Source of the DNA: Acidimicrobiia bacterium
Lineage (GTDB): Bacteria; Actinomycetota; Acidimicrobiia; Acidimicrobiales; Poriferisodalaceae
Assembly (NCBI GenBank): GCA_022822525.1
Contig: JAJEBN010000084.1
Span: forward strand, 23,922 to 87,921
DNA: 64,000 nucleotides
Reading direction: 5' to 3'
Shown here: in pieces, positions 8,649 through 18,798 of the stretch
How positions within the stretch are numbered: position 1 is the stretch's first letter
How the letters are laid out: each line of letters starts with the position of its first letter
The notes under the pieces: generated by a model
The model's database searches: none
What the model saw: only the letters and a program-made list of their open reading frames with translations
Told to the model about the DNA's origin: nothing
Program-made: the position numbers and the translations under genes

Positions 8649-9536
8649 CTACGCCCGCGTCCCGAGCGAGACCTCAGCGAGACGCCTCCATTCGCCGAGC
8701 CCGAGGCGTTCGGGACGATCGGTCGGGTCGACGCCTGCAGTCTCAAGAGTCCTGTCGGTGTCGTCCAGAGCGCTCCGCAGGGTTCGCCGCAGCATCTGCC
8801 GGCGGTGCGTGAACGCTGCCGTCACCAACCGATTGATCTCGGCGCGCAGATCTGGCGCCATGGACGGGGAGAGGCGGGTGATGCGCACCAGCGCGGACTC
8901 GACGTCAGGTCGGGGATAGAAGACCGTGGCCGGCACCGATCCGGCCAACTCGGCATCGGCGTGGATCGCCACCCGAACCGAGACAGCGCCGTACGCACCG
9001 CTGCCAGGCGCCGCCGCCAGACGCTCGGCGGCCTCCCGCTGGCACATCACCAGGAGATGGCTGACGGCCGGCACCTCATCGAGCACAGTCAGCACCAGCG
9101 ACGTCGCGATGTTGTACGGCAGGTTCGCAACGAGGTGCCACCCGCTGCCCGGCAGGAGCGCGCCCCAGTCCATGCGCCGCGCATCTGCGTGCACAATCTG
9201 CACGCAACTCCGCACCACCTCACCGGGGCCCGCGCTGTTCGGCTCGCGGCCGGTCACGGCCCGTCCCACGACCTCACGCAGGAGCGGCACGAGACGGGCG
9301 TCAGTCTCCACTGCCACCACCTCGGCCCCGGTCTCGGCCAGGGCCAGCGTCAGCGAACCCAAGCCGGCACCGATCTCCACGACGCGGTCGCCCGGGCCGA
9401 CACCTGCGAGGCGTGCGATGCGCCGCACGGTGTTGGGATCGACGACGAAGTTCTGACCGAGGCTTCGCCGCGGCGCCGCGCCAGCCCGGTCCAGCAGCTC
9501 CTTGACCGCAGGGCCGTTCAGCTGCGGGGAGTTCAT
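8649..9536 (-). CDS. rsmA: 16S rRNA dimethyladenosine transferase
   Basis: The 295-residue SAM-dependent enzyme is of the KsgA/RsmA family and dimethylates two adjacent adenines near the 3' end of 16S rRNA. Motifs are SLGQNFVVDPNTVRRI, the SAM loop VVEIGAGLGSLTLALAE, the acidic strand end AVETD, and the catalytic NLPYNIATSLV. The start is ATG at 9536 (MNSPQLNGPAVKELL). The reading frame stays open far upstream, but that part overlaps tatD and does not resemble the family. It follows tatD by 70 bases and directly precedes ispE. Confidence 0.96.
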   Translation of the reverse strand: MNSPQLNGPAVKELLDRAGAAPRRSLGQNFVVDPNTVRRIARLAGVGPGDRVVEIGAGLGSLTLALAETGAEVVAVETDARLVPLLREVVGRAVTGREPNSAGPGEVVRSCVQIVHADARRMDWGALLPGSGWHLVANLPYNIATSLVLTVLDEVPAVSHLLVMCQREAAERLAAAPGSGAYGAVSVRVAIHADAELAGSVPATVFYPRPDVESALVRITRLSPSMAPDLRAEINRLVTAAFTHRRQMLRRTLRSALDDTDRTLETAGVDPTDRPERLGLGEWRRLAEVSLGTRA

Positions 9537-9606
9537 CTGGCTGCGATCGCAGACTGCCGCGACAGCTGCGGGCGGCGACCACCAGGAGCGCTCGGCATCC
9601 GCAAGC

Positions 9607-10410
9607 TCATCCGGCCTGCGGATCGTTGAGCCCGAAGATGCGGCGGGCATTGGCAGTGGTCTCCGAGGCGACTTGAGCGGTTGACACGCCGCGAGCGGCG
9701 GCGACGGCTTCGCCCACGAAGCGCACCCAGCTCGGACGGTTCTGCTTGCCCCGCTTGGGCACCGGTGCCAGGTACGGCGCATCGGTCTCGACCAGGTACC
9801 GGTCGGGCGGGACGAGCGCGGCGGCGTCGCGGATCTCGGAGGCGTTGCGGAAGGACACGATGCCGCTGAACGACACCGACGCTCCCCGGTCGAGGGCCGC
9901 GCGCGCCTCCTCGGGTCCGCCGGTAAAGCAATGGAACACGGTGCCGGGGGGAACACCCTCGGCGTCGAGCACGTCGAAGGTGTCCTCCCAGGCGTCTCGG
10001 CTGTGAATGACCAACGCCAGCTCATACCGGTGCGCCATGGCGATCTGTGCGGCAAACGCCTCGCGCTGTGAGTCTCGGTCGGAGTGCTCGTAGTAGTAGT
10101 CCAGCCCGCATTCGCCGATCGCGACCGGCGCCTCACCAGCAGCGATCAACTGCTCGAGGGCGTCGAGGGCAGCCGGGCCTTCGTCTGCATCATGTGGATG
10201 CAGCCCGATCGTCGCCGCCACACCGGGCAGCGTGCGAGCCCGTTCCAACGCAGCGATGCTGTGTTCGACGTCAGTGCCGATGTCGACGACCCACGCCACG
10301 CCGTCTTGGTGGGCCTCGGCGACCAGCTCGGCTCCGCCCTCCCACAAGTGGCAGTGGCTGTCGACCCAGACCTCGGGTTGCGGCACCGCGCCCATCGCAG
10401 GCGGAGTCAC
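9607..10410 (-). CDS. tatD: TatD family metal-dependent DNase/hydrolase
   Basis: The 267-residue TIM-barrel hydrolase is of the TatD/YcfH family. Metal-binding marks are VDSHCHL near residue 18, GECGLDYYYEH (Glu ligand), VIHSRDA, VFHCFTGGPEEA and ETDAPYLAP. Characterised relatives are 3'-5' exonucleases and tRNA/DNA quality factors; the cellular role here is not known. The GTG start at 10410 overlaps the metG stop by four bases (GTGA). An internal ATG five codons later is an alternative. The metG-tatD-rsmA-ispE order is widespread in Gram-positive bacteria. Confidence 0.95.
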   Translation of the reverse strand: MTPPAMGAVPQPEVWVDSHCHLWEGGAELVAEAHQDGVAWVVDIGTDVEHSIAALERARTLPGVAATIGLHPHDADEGPAALDALEQLIAAGEAPVAIGECGLDYYYEHSDRDSQREAFAAQIAMAHRYELALVIHSRDAWEDTFDVLDAEGVPPGTVFHCFTGGPEEARAALDRGASVSFSGIVSFRNASEIRDAAALVPPDRYLVETDAPYLAPVPKRGKQNRPSWVRFVGEAVAAARGVSTAQVASETTANARRIFGLNDPQAG

Positions 10411-11906
10411 TTCACGCGGGGATACAGCGGCTCACCGGTCGACACCGGCAGGCCGCCGGGGTAGCCCCCCCAGACCGCAGCTTCGGGCAGGCGCTGATCC
10501 GCGACCGAGCCCGACATGCCGATTCGCCGCCACACTTCCTCGCAGCCCCGGGGCGTGGCCACCGAGGCGAGCACCGCGACGATGCGCAGCGCTTCGAGCG
10601 CGTCGCCCAGCACGGCGTCCACCTCAGGGCCTGGATCGGCCTTCCAAGGCTCGGCCGCTTCGAGCATCGCATTGGTCTCGCGGATGATGCGCCAGGTGGC
10701 GTCGAGCGCTTCCGAGGGCGCCAGGCGCTCCCAGGCGTCAGCGGTCTCGGCGGCGCACGCGGCCACCGCGTCGGCCAGCGGGCTGTCGGGACGGGGCGGC
10801 GGCCCGATGCCATCGCACTTGCGGCTCACCACGGTGGCGACCCGGCTCATGAGATTGCCGAGGTTGTTGGCCAGATCTGCGTTGTAGCGGGCGACCATGC
10901 CTTCATAGGAGAAGTCCCCGTCGGGGCCGAAGGACTGGTCGTGCAGGAAGTGGTGCCGTACGCCGTCGCTGCCGAAGTCGTCCACGAGGTCGCCCGGGGC
11001 GATCTGGTTGAGCGCCGACTTCGCCATCTTCTCGCCTCCGACCAGCAGGAAGCCGTGCACGTGCACCCGGCGGGGCGGCAGTACGCCGGCGCTCATCAGC
11101 ATCGCTGGCCAGTACACGCAGTGGAACCGGAGGATGTCCTTGCCGATCAGGTGCACCCCGGGCCAGCGATGCGCGAACTGGGCGTCGTCGCTGGCGTATC
11201 CGGCAGCAGTGATGTAGTTGGTGAGCGCGTCGAACCAGACGTAGGTGACATGTTGAGGGTCCCACGGAATGGGGATGCCCCAATCCAGCGACGTACGACT
11301 GATCGAGAAGTCCTGCAACCCGCTGCGGATGAATCCCAGCGCTTCATTGCGCTTTGTCGCCGGCACGACGAAGTCGCGATGAGCTTCGTACCAGTCGAGC
11401 AGCGGCTGCTCGTAGCGGCTGAGCGAGAAGAAGTAGTTCTCCTCCGAGACGTGCTCGACCGGCCGGCGGTGAATGCGGCACATGCCGTCATCGAGATCGT
11501 CGGGGGTGAAGTAGGCCTCGCAGCTCACGCAGTACAGACCCTCGTAGGTCTGCAGCGTGATGTCGCCGTTGTCGTAGCAGGCCTGCAGCAGCTGCTGAAC
11601 CGAATGGTGATGGCGCGGCTCGCTGGTGCGAATGAAGTCGTCATTGGCAATGTCGAGCTGCTGCCACGCCTCCTGGAAGCGCACCACGGTGCGGTCGGCC
11701 CACTCGATGGGTGTGCAGCCGTTCGCCTCGGCGGCCCGCTGCACCTTCAGGCCGTGCTCGTCGGTGCCGGTCAGGAACATGACGTCGTCGCCGCACAGCC
11801 GCTTCCAGCGAGCGATCGCGTCTGCGGTGATGGTCGTGTACGCGTGCCCGATGTGGGGAGCGTCGTTCACGTAGTAGATCGGCGTCGTGACGTAGTAGGA
11901 GGTCAC
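10407..11906 (-). CDS. metG: Methionyl-tRNA synthetase
   Basis: The 499-residue class I aminoacyl-tRNA synthetase carries the HIGH signature at residues 18-21 (DAPHIGHAYT) and the KMSKS loop as KMAKS near residue 292 (GEKMAKSALNQIAPGDLV). A reduced zinc knuckle (CVSCEAYFTP with CRIH) lies around residues 128-145. It ends after the anticodon-binding helical domain and lacks the C-terminal tRNA-binding extension, like the mycobacterial enzyme. The start is GTG at 11906 (MTSYYVTTPIYYVN). Its 3' end overlaps tatD, and rsmI begins a separate unit upstream (60-base gap). Confidence 0.97.
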   Translation of the reverse strand: MTSYYVTTPIYYVNDAPHIGHAYTTITADAIARWKRLCGDDVMFLTGTDEHGLKVQRAAEANGCTPIEWADRTVVRFQEAWQQLDIANDDFIRTSEPRHHHSVQQLLQACYDNGDITLQTYEGLYCVSCEAYFTPDDLDDGMCRIHRRPVEHVSEENYFFSLSRYEQPLLDWYEAHRDFVVPATKRNEALGFIRSGLQDFSISRTSLDWGIPIPWDPQHVTYVWFDALTNYITAAGYASDDAQFAHRWPGVHLIGKDILRFHCVYWPAMLMSAGVLPPRRVHVHGFLLVGGEKMAKSALNQIAPGDLVDDFGSDGVRHHFLHDQSFGPDGDFSYEGMVARYNADLANNLGNLMSRVATVVSRKCDGIGPPPRPDSPLADAVAACAAETADAWERLAPSEALDATWRIIRETNAMLEAAEPWKADPGPEVDAVLGDALEALRIVAVLASVATPRGCEEVWRRIGMSGSVADQRLPEAAVWGGYPGGLPVSTGEPLYPRVK

Positions 11907-11966
11907 GCCAGCAGGGTAGTGAGGGTGGGCTGGACTGCCCGCTGAATTCCGCCGCCGCCCTCGCCG

Positions 11967-12827
11967 CTATGGCGCCTGGGCATCTGGGGAGCGGGCTAGC
12001 TCGGTGGAGAGTCGGTAGACGCGGTTGCGGGCCACAGCGAGTCGTGCTGCCACTGCTGCCGCAGCGTCGCGGGCGCTGGCGCCGGTTGCGATCTCGCGGC
12101 GGAGTTCTGCTCGAATCTGCTCGTCAGTCGGGGGTCGGGCGGTCGCGGGGCCCAGAACCACGACGATCTCCCCTTTGGGCGGTTCGGCGAACCGGGCTGC
12201 CAGCTCGGCGACGGTGCCACGCGCCACTTCTTCGTGGAGCTTGGTGAGTTCGCGCACGACGACCGCCCGACGGTCGGCGCCGCAGGCGGCGGCCAGGTCT
12301 TCGAGCGTGGCGCCGAGGCGCTTGGGCGACTCCAGCAATACGACGGTTCGCTGTTCGGCGGCGAACTCGTCGAGTCGTTGAAGTCGCGCCTTTCCCTTGC
12401 GGGGCAAGAACCCTTCCATGACCCAGCGATCAGTCGGCAGGCCCGAGATGGCCAACGCCGCCACCGGTGCCGACGGCCCCGGAACGGCACTGACGCCGAT
12501 GCCTGCTGCCGCAGCCGCCGCGACCAGTCGCTGACCGGGGTCGGAGATGGCGGGCATGCCCGCGTCCGTGACGTACGCGGCGGTCTCCCCCGCCGTCAGG
12601 CGCTGCACGATCTCTGCGGCGACGGTGGCCTCGTTGTGCTCGTGCATCGCCACCAGCGGCTGCCCCGCGATGCCCAGCCGCTGCAGCAGCAGCCCGGTGC
12701 GGCGAGAGTCCTCGCACGCCACGAACGAGACATCCCCCAGCACCTCGACTGCCCGCGGGGAGATGTCCCCGAGGTTGCCGATAGGCGTGGCGACCAGCCA
12801 CAGTCCGACCCGTCGCGCTGCGCTCAT
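11967..12827 (-). CDS. rsmI: 16S rRNA 2'-O-ribose C1402 methyltransferase
   Basis: The 286-residue tetrapyrrole-methylase-fold enzyme is of the RsmI family and methylates the C1402 ribose in the decoding centre. Motifs are VATPIGNLGDISPRA at the N-terminus, ACEDSRRTGLLL, YVTDAGMPAISDPGQ, VPGPSAPVAALAISGLP and GFLPRKGKARLQ, followed by the family C-terminal helical extension. The ATG at 12827 overlaps the stop of the DUF192 gene by four bases (ATGA), so the two are translationally linked. Upstream frame extension is rejected for that reason. Confidence 0.96.
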   Translation of the reverse strand: MSAARRVGLWLVATPIGNLGDISPRAVEVLGDVSFVACEDSRRTGLLLQRLGIAGQPLVAMHEHNEATVAAEIVQRLTAGETAAYVTDAGMPAISDPGQRLVAAAAAAGIGVSAVPGPSAPVAALAISGLPTDRWVMEGFLPRKGKARLQRLDEFAAEQRTVVLLESPKRLGATLEDLAAACGADRRAVVVRELTKLHEEVARGTVAELAARFAEPPKGEIVVVLGPATARPPTDEQIRAELRREIATGASARDAAAAVAARLAVARNRVYRLSTELARSPDAQAP

Positions 12828-13159
12828 CGGTCGAGCCGGATGTCGAGGGTGTCGCCGACCGCCAGTCCCCAGCGCTCGAATGCGCCCGCCCGGGCTTCGA
12901 TGACCGACCGGGCACCAAGCCGGGGGCGACCAATGCGGCCCGGCGGCATCGTGACGATGTCGATGACGCCACCGCTCGCATCGAGGAAGACGACGTCGAT
13001 CGCGAAGCTCATCCCGATGGTGTGCACGGCCCGGCACCGCTCGATCAGAAACGCACCGGTCAGGTTGTCGCGCCCCAGCAGGCCACGCCGGCGCTCAGAA
13101 CCCCCACGAGCGATCTCGAGGCTGGCCACCACCCGGTCCCCGCAGGCCAACCACGGCAT
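12824..13159 (-). CDS. DUF192 family protein
   Basis: This 111-residue protein of the DUF192 family has no established biochemical role. Family marks are RRRGLLGRDNLTGAFLIERC followed by the signature VHTIGMSFAIDVVFLDASGGV and a C-terminal ARSVIEARAGAFERWGL. No signal peptide is seen, although many relatives are exported. It sits two bases after ychF and overlaps the rsmI start by four, so it is probably in an operon of ychF, DUF192 and rsmI. The start chosen gives MPWLACGDRVVASLEIARG. Confidence 0.88.
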   Translation of the reverse strand: MPWLACGDRVVASLEIARGGSERRRGLLGRDNLTGAFLIERCRAVHTIGMSFAIDVVFLDASGGVIDIVTMPPGRIGRPRLGARSVIEARAGAFERWGLAVGDTLDIRLDR

Positions 13160-13161
13160 GG

Positions 13162-14271
13162 CTACACGTTGAAACGGAATTCCACGACGTCGCCGTCGCG
13201 CATCGGATAGTCCTTCCCCTCGACCCGCAGCCGACCGGCGTCACGCGCTGCGGCCCACGAGCCCAGGTCCAGCAGCTCGGCCCAGTCGATCACCTCGGCC
13301 CGGATGAAGCCGCGCTCGAAATCTGTGTGGATGCGCCCCGCGCATCGCGGTGCCCGCCATCCGGCGCGGAACGTCCACGCCCGGGATTCCTTGTCGCCGG
13401 TGGTGAGAAACGTACGCAGGCCGAGCAAGCCGTGCGCTGCCGCCACGAATCGCTCCAGCGCGCCATCGCCTAAGCCGAGGCCTTCGAGCATCTCGGCACG
13501 CCCATCCGCATCGAGCTGCGCGGCTTCCGCCTCGAGCTGCACGCACAGGGGCAGCACCGTTGCACCGGGCAACTCCGCCTCGATCGGCGCAGCCAGCTCG
13601 GCCGCTGCAGCGAGCTGGTCCTCACCGATGTTGAGGACCGCCATGACCGGCTTGTCGGTGAGCAGGAAGTGGCTGCGCAACGCCTCCCGATGGGGGCGGG
13701 CATCAGCGCCGTTGCTCGCCGCGGGTGCCGGCCACGCCCGAAAGAGCGGCGTTCCGGCCTCGAGATGTTCCAGCGCCGCCTCCAGCGCCGCCACCTCGTC
13801 GGCCAGCGCGGCGTCGGACGGCTCGCTGCGGGACGCCTTGCGCCGGCGATCGATCCGGGACTCCACCGATTCGAGGTCGGCCAGGGTCAGCTCGGTCTCG
13901 ACGATGCGCAGGTGCTCGAGCGGGTCGGCGGGCCCAGGCACGTCAGGGTCGCCGAAGGCGCGCAGCACAAACACGATCGCGTCGACCTCGCGGATGCCGG
14001 CCAGGAACCGGTTGCCGAGCCCCTCCCCCTTGCTGGCACCTTCCACCAGCCCGCCGATATCGATGAACTCGGTGGTCGTGGGGATCACCTTGCGGCTGGC
14101 ACTCATCGCGGCCAGCGCATCCAGGCGGCCGTCGGGCACGCGAGCCACGCCGATATTGGGGTCGGTCGTCGCGAAGGCGTACGGCGCTGCCAACGCGCCT
14201 CCGCCCGCGAGGGAGTTGAACAGCGACGATTTCCCAGCGTTGGGCAGGCCCACGAACCCAAAGCGCTCCAT
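13162..14271 (-). CDS. ychF: Ribosome-binding ATPase YchF
   Basis: The 369-residue OBG-family P-loop ATPase is close to the universal family length. Motifs are G1 GFVGLPNAGKSSLFN at residues 5-19, switch region PYAFATTDPNIGVARVPD, FIDIGGLVEGASKGEGLGN, the altered G4 (LNIGED), and a C-terminal TGS domain ending YPMRDGDVVEFRFNV. YchF prefers ATP, binds ribosomes and is linked to oxidative-stress control in other bacteria. The ATG at 14271 is the first gene of the long minus-strand block; a 157-base gap with a divergent plus-strand gene probably contains both promoters. Confidence 0.97.
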   Translation of the reverse strand: MERFGFVGLPNAGKSSLFNSLAGGGALAAPYAFATTDPNIGVARVPDGRLDALAAMSASRKVIPTTTEFIDIGGLVEGASKGEGLGNRFLAGIREVDAIVFVLRAFGDPDVPGPADPLEHLRIVETELTLADLESVESRIDRRRKASRSEPSDAALADEVAALEAALEHLEAGTPLFRAWPAPAASNGADARPHREALRSHFLLTDKPVMAVLNIGEDQLAAAAELAAPIEAELPGATVLPLCVQLEAEAAQLDADGRAEMLEGLGLGDGALERFVAAAHGLLGLRTFLTTGDKESRAWTFRAGWRAPRCAGRIHTDFERGFIRAEVIDWAELLDLGSWAAARDAGRLRVEGKDYPMRDGDVVEFRFNV

Positions 14272-14428
14272 CGCGGGGCGAGGCTAGTGAGTGCAGCGGG
14301 ACCTCCCGCCAGGCGGGTCTCGTGCGCGAAACAGCGGCCGCACAATCGGGCGACGCATCCCGGGGCGTGCAAGACTTCGCCGTCGCGGGCGCCGTGACAC
14401 GCGACGCCCATGAAGCGGGGAGGAACCC

Positions 14429-15568
<1,140 letters not shown>

Positions 15569-15626
15569 GCTCCGGAGCCCCGGCCCGAGACGGATGCGAG
15601 GGCTGCCTCGGTAGCGTGCAGCGCCT

Positions 15627-15713
15627 ATGTCGAAGCGCACCAAGAAGCGGAAGCTCCGGGCGCGCCGCAGCAAGGCCAATCACGGCAAGCGCCCCAACTG
15701 CGGTCGCGGCTAG
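15627..15713 (+). CDS. Large ribosomal subunit protein bL37
   Basis: The 28-residue basic peptide MSKRTKKRKLRARRSKANHG ends KRPNCGRG. The SKANHGKRPN core matches bL37, a very small 50S protein recognised in mycobacterial ribosome structures and confined to Actinobacteria and relatives. The ATG lies at 15627 and the stop at 15711-15713. It follows the CoA-transferase by 58 bases. Being under 30 residues, it is normally missed by automatic annotation. Confidence 0.85.
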   Translation: MSKRTKKRKLRARRSKANHGKRPNCGRG

Positions 15714-15792
15714 GCCCCTGCCGCAGCGCTGCCGGCTCAGCAGCACACAAGCGACCCACCGCGCACCGCCGCGTCAGCCATGATCAGTGCCG

Positions 15793-17553
15793 ATGGGCGA
15801 TTCGCGCGCGTACACATCGATCTGCGTGCTGATACTGGCTGCGGTCATCGCCAGCGGCTGTCAGCTCTTGACCGAAGCAGACGAGCCAGACAGCGCCAAC
15901 GATCCCGCAGCGAACACCGGTGAAGGAACTCCTGGCGGGAATGCACCCCCGGCCGTGCCGCCATCGGTCACATCCCCGACGACCTCATTCCCGACGACCA
16001 CAGCCCCGGAGGCGACACAAACCGACACCCTGCTCCCGGCCAGCGATGTGTCGGACGCTGCCAGCGATGAGGATGCGGCGGCCGGCGATCCACCCACCAG
16101 CACGCTTCCGCTCGCGTCCACCGACACGGTCGACGAGGTACCTGCCGAAGACCAGTTCGCGACTGACCTCGGGACGGTTCTCGCCGCGTCGTACCCGGAT
16201 CGCACGCTCGCACCGCAGTCCCTCAGAGCTCACGGCGACCTGAACGGCGACGGCATCGACGACTACATCGTGCATGCCGTCGAGGAGACGTCAGGCTCAG
16301 CGCCAACGAGCTGGCTCGTCCCCGCTGTCGACGCCGGCGGAGCATTCCATCTCGGCAGTCTGATCGAGCTCGGCCAAGGCATCATCGTCGAGACCATCGG
16401 CATCAGGGACGGCATGGTCGAGGTGTCCCTCTTCGACCGCTCGCCCTATGAGCCCCCGACGATGATCACGAGGCGAACCACGTTGAGCGTCGCGGTTGAC
16501 GGGCGGGAAGCGACCGACCACGCCGAGCCCCCCGACGGCACCAGAGCAGCCGTGACCGCCACTCGGGTGGAGCCAATACACAACGTGCCGTCGCTGCAGA
16601 TCGCCCGACCGCCCGTGACGGCGGCGTTCGGGCTCGACGGGTTCGGCACCGCATTGTCGGATCGGATCAAGCTGCGCGAGCGCCATCCCTTCGTCGTTCA
16701 CGCCTCGGAGAACGACATCGTCGTGGCAACACTGGATGCCCCGGCAGGCATCTGGCTGGAAGCACGCCTCGGCGATGACGCCCCCCTGGTGCCCATCGCC
16801 GAACAGACCCAGCGGTTTGCGAGCCGGATGCCTGCAAGCGGCGCATGGATGATCACCGTCGCCTCCTCACTGATCGAGACGGCGGATTACCGGCTCTCCA
16901 TCGAGGTCTTTCCTCCCGAACTCGGCGAACGGATAGCTACCCGCGACCTCGACGGTTTCTGGTCGAGCACTCGCACCTCGCCGCCGGCGGTGCCCGACGA
17001 CGGCCCAGTGATCTACCTGACGTTCGACGACGGCCCCCATCCCACCTACACACCGCAGGTGCTCGACGTGCTGGCGAAGCACGGCACACAGGCGACGTTC
17101 TTCGTCGTGGGCTATCTCGCAGAGAGATACCCGCTGATCATGCAGCGGATTGCACACGAGGGCCACACCCTCGCCAATCACTCGTGGGATCACCGGTCCC
17201 TGGCCCGCGTCTCGAGGGCGGCGTTCGACCGCTCGGTCGGTCGGACCCAGGAACTGCTGGGTCCGCTCGCCACGCCGTGCATCAGGCCGCCCTACTACGC
17301 CGTCGGCGAGTACACCCAGCAGTGGTCTGCCGAGCACGGTCTGAGATTGGCGGCCTGGTCCTACAGTCCCCAGGACTGGCTGAGGCCCTCTGCGCGCACC
17401 ATCGCCAACGGCATCGTCGCCAGGTCACGAGCAGGCGCCGTGATACTGCTGCACGACGGCGGCGGGAATCGCTCCTCGACTGTCCGCGGTCTCGACATGG
17501 CGCTCGAACGGCTGGCCGACTCCGGACTTGAATTCAAGGCGCTCTGCCGCTGA
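15793..17553 (+). CDS. Lipoprotein with C-terminal polysaccharide deacetylase (NodB) domain
   Basis: The protein has 586 residues from the ATG at 15793; a GTG two codons upstream is possible. The signal peptide ends in lipobox ASGCQ (Cys about residue 23), followed by a Thr/Pro/Ala/Asp-rich linker to about residue 120. A middle domain follows, including DLNGDGIDDYIVHA, a Ca-binding VCBS/FG-GAP-like loop. The NodB deacetylase domain occupies the last about 200 residues: VIYLTFDDGPHPTYTPQVLD, HTLANHSWDHRSL (metal His pair), IRPPYYAVG and AVILLHDGG. It probably removes acetyl groups from cell-wall or surface polysaccharide outside the membrane. The exact substrate is unknown. Confidence 0.85.
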   Translation: MGDSRAYTSICVLILAAVIASGCQLLTEADEPDSANDPAANTGEGTPGGNAPPAVPPSVTSPTTSFPTTTAPEATQTDTLLPASDVSDAASDEDAAAGDPPTSTLPLASTDTVDEVPAEDQFATDLGTVLAASYPDRTLAPQSLRAHGDLNGDGIDDYIVHAVEETSGSAPTSWLVPAVDAGGAFHLGSLIELGQGIIVETIGIRDGMVEVSLFDRSPYEPPTMITRRTTLSVAVDGREATDHAEPPDGTRAAVTATRVEPIHNVPSLQIARPPVTAAFGLDGFGTALSDRIKLRERHPFVVHASENDIVVATLDAPAGIWLEARLGDDAPLVPIAEQTQRFASRMPASGAWMITVASSLIETADYRLSIEVFPPELGERIATRDLDGFWSSTRTSPPAVPDDGPVIYLTFDDGPHPTYTPQVLDVLAKHGTQATFFVVGYLAERYPLIMQRIAHEGHTLANHSWDHRSLARVSRAAFDRSVGRTQELLGPLATPCIRPPYYAVGEYTQQWSAEHGLRLAAWSYSPQDWLRPSARTIANGIVARSRAGAVILLHDGGGNRSSTVRGLDMALERLADSGLEFKALCR

Positions 17554-17637
17554 GTGGCTAACCCTCACCACCTCGACCCACGAGACACAAACCCGCATCG
17601 GCACCACGATGATCGCTGGAGGTTCCCGACTTCCCGA

Positions 17638-18795
17638 TCATGAGGCGGCGCCCGAGCTCAAGTCGACCATCTCGCCGAGCTCGTCGAGCAGGAGTTGCGA
17701 GAGCCACTGGCCGCCGATCGTGCTGAGGTGGACGCCGTCGGTCAGGCGCACGTCGGTGCGCTGCCCCGCCTCGTCGATCACGTAGCGGCTGAAGCCCCCG
17801 TCGGGTCCGCGGAAGAGGTCACGCGTGTCGACATAACGGACACGCTCGCGTGCAGCCGCTTCGGCCGTGTAGATCTTGTTCAGCTCAACCATCTTGTGGT
17901 CGAAGTCGGGGTCGCGCATGATCGGCTGTCCGACCCAGATCAGGATGCGATCAGGGTCCGTCGTGACCAGATCCATCATGTGCCCGACGCGCGCGGAGTA
18001 CTCGCCCACCCAGATGTCCGAGAACGGGCGGGCAATCTGGCCGTCCACGACGAGCGCCTGTGCGTCGTTGCCGCCGTACATCAGCACCACCGCGTCGGGA
18101 TCGTCGGTCGCCATGACCTCGACGATCCGCGCCGGCCAGTCATAGAAATCGGGACGGGTGAGGCCGCTGGAGAGCTGATGCTCGGTTGCGGCCTCGATGA
18201 CACCGGTCTCGTTCGCCAGCGAGACCATGGTGTCGCCGAAGAACCTGACCATCGAGTCGCCGATCACCGCCAACCTCAGCGGATCATCCGGTGTCGGGGT
18301 GGCCGCCGCTGCCGGCGCCACGGTGACATCGGTCACCACTACGGCGTCGGGGCGGGTCGTCGGGATGGCGGCGGCCTCGCCGCCTGTGCCTGTCTCAGCC
18401 ACCACGATGCCCCCGCCCGGCTCGGATTCGACCGGTGGCGCAGTCCCCGAGGTGGCATCGGCCGAAGGCGCCTGGGTCCCTCCCGGCTCGGTCACCGTGC
18501 GTCCCAACGCCTCGTCGGCCCACAGGCGAGGAAGGTGGAGTCCCACGGCGCTCGAGGCACTCTCGACCGGCTCCCAGACCGCAACCGACGCGTCGCGTTC
18601 CCAGCCGAACGGCTTCTGGGACGCCTCGCGCAAGAGCTGCTGCGCGTTGAGTGCGATTGCCAGCAGCAGTCCGAACGCACCTGCGGCGAGCACCCTGCCC
18701 GCAGCCACCCCGTTGCGACGGTCGGCTGCATCGAGGCGCGGCTCGCCATCGGAGGTTCCGGTGCGGTGATCGGCGGGAACGTGCGGCGCTGCCAT
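17638..18795 (-). CDS. Membrane-anchored SGNH hydrolase-like protein (DUF459 type)
   Basis: In this 385-residue protein, one N-terminal membrane segment (about residues 33-51) is followed by a low-complexity Thr/Ala/Gly/Pro linker (about 90-170). The SGNH domain has block I LRLAVIGDSMVRFFGD, block III VVLMYGGNDAQAL and block V LTDGVHLSTIGGQWL (Asp-His pair). Such proteins act as O-acetyl transferases or esterases on extracytoplasmic glycans. It starts three bases after the stop of the MBOAT gene, so the pair resembles MBOAT/SGNH acylation modules in which MBOAT passes acyl groups across the membrane. The substrate is not known. Confidence 0.8.
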   Translation of the reverse strand: MAAPHVPADHRTGTSDGEPRLDAADRRNGVAAGRVLAAGAFGLLLAIALNAQQLLREASQKPFGWERDASVAVWEPVESASSAVGLHLPRLWADEALGRTVTEPGGTQAPSADATSGTAPPVESEPGGGIVVAETGTGGEAAAIPTTRPDAVVVTDVTVAPAAAATPTPDDPLRLAVIGDSMVRFFGDTMVSLANETGVIEAATEHQLSSGLTRPDFYDWPARIVEVMATDDPDAVVLMYGGNDAQALVVDGQIARPFSDIWVGEYSARVGHMMDLVTTDPDRILIWVGQPIMRDPDFDHKMVELNKIYTAEAAARERVRYVDTRDLFRGPDGGFSRYVIDEAGQRTDVRLTDGVHLSTIGGQWLSQLLLDELGEMVDLSSGAAS

Positions 18796-18798
18796 GAC

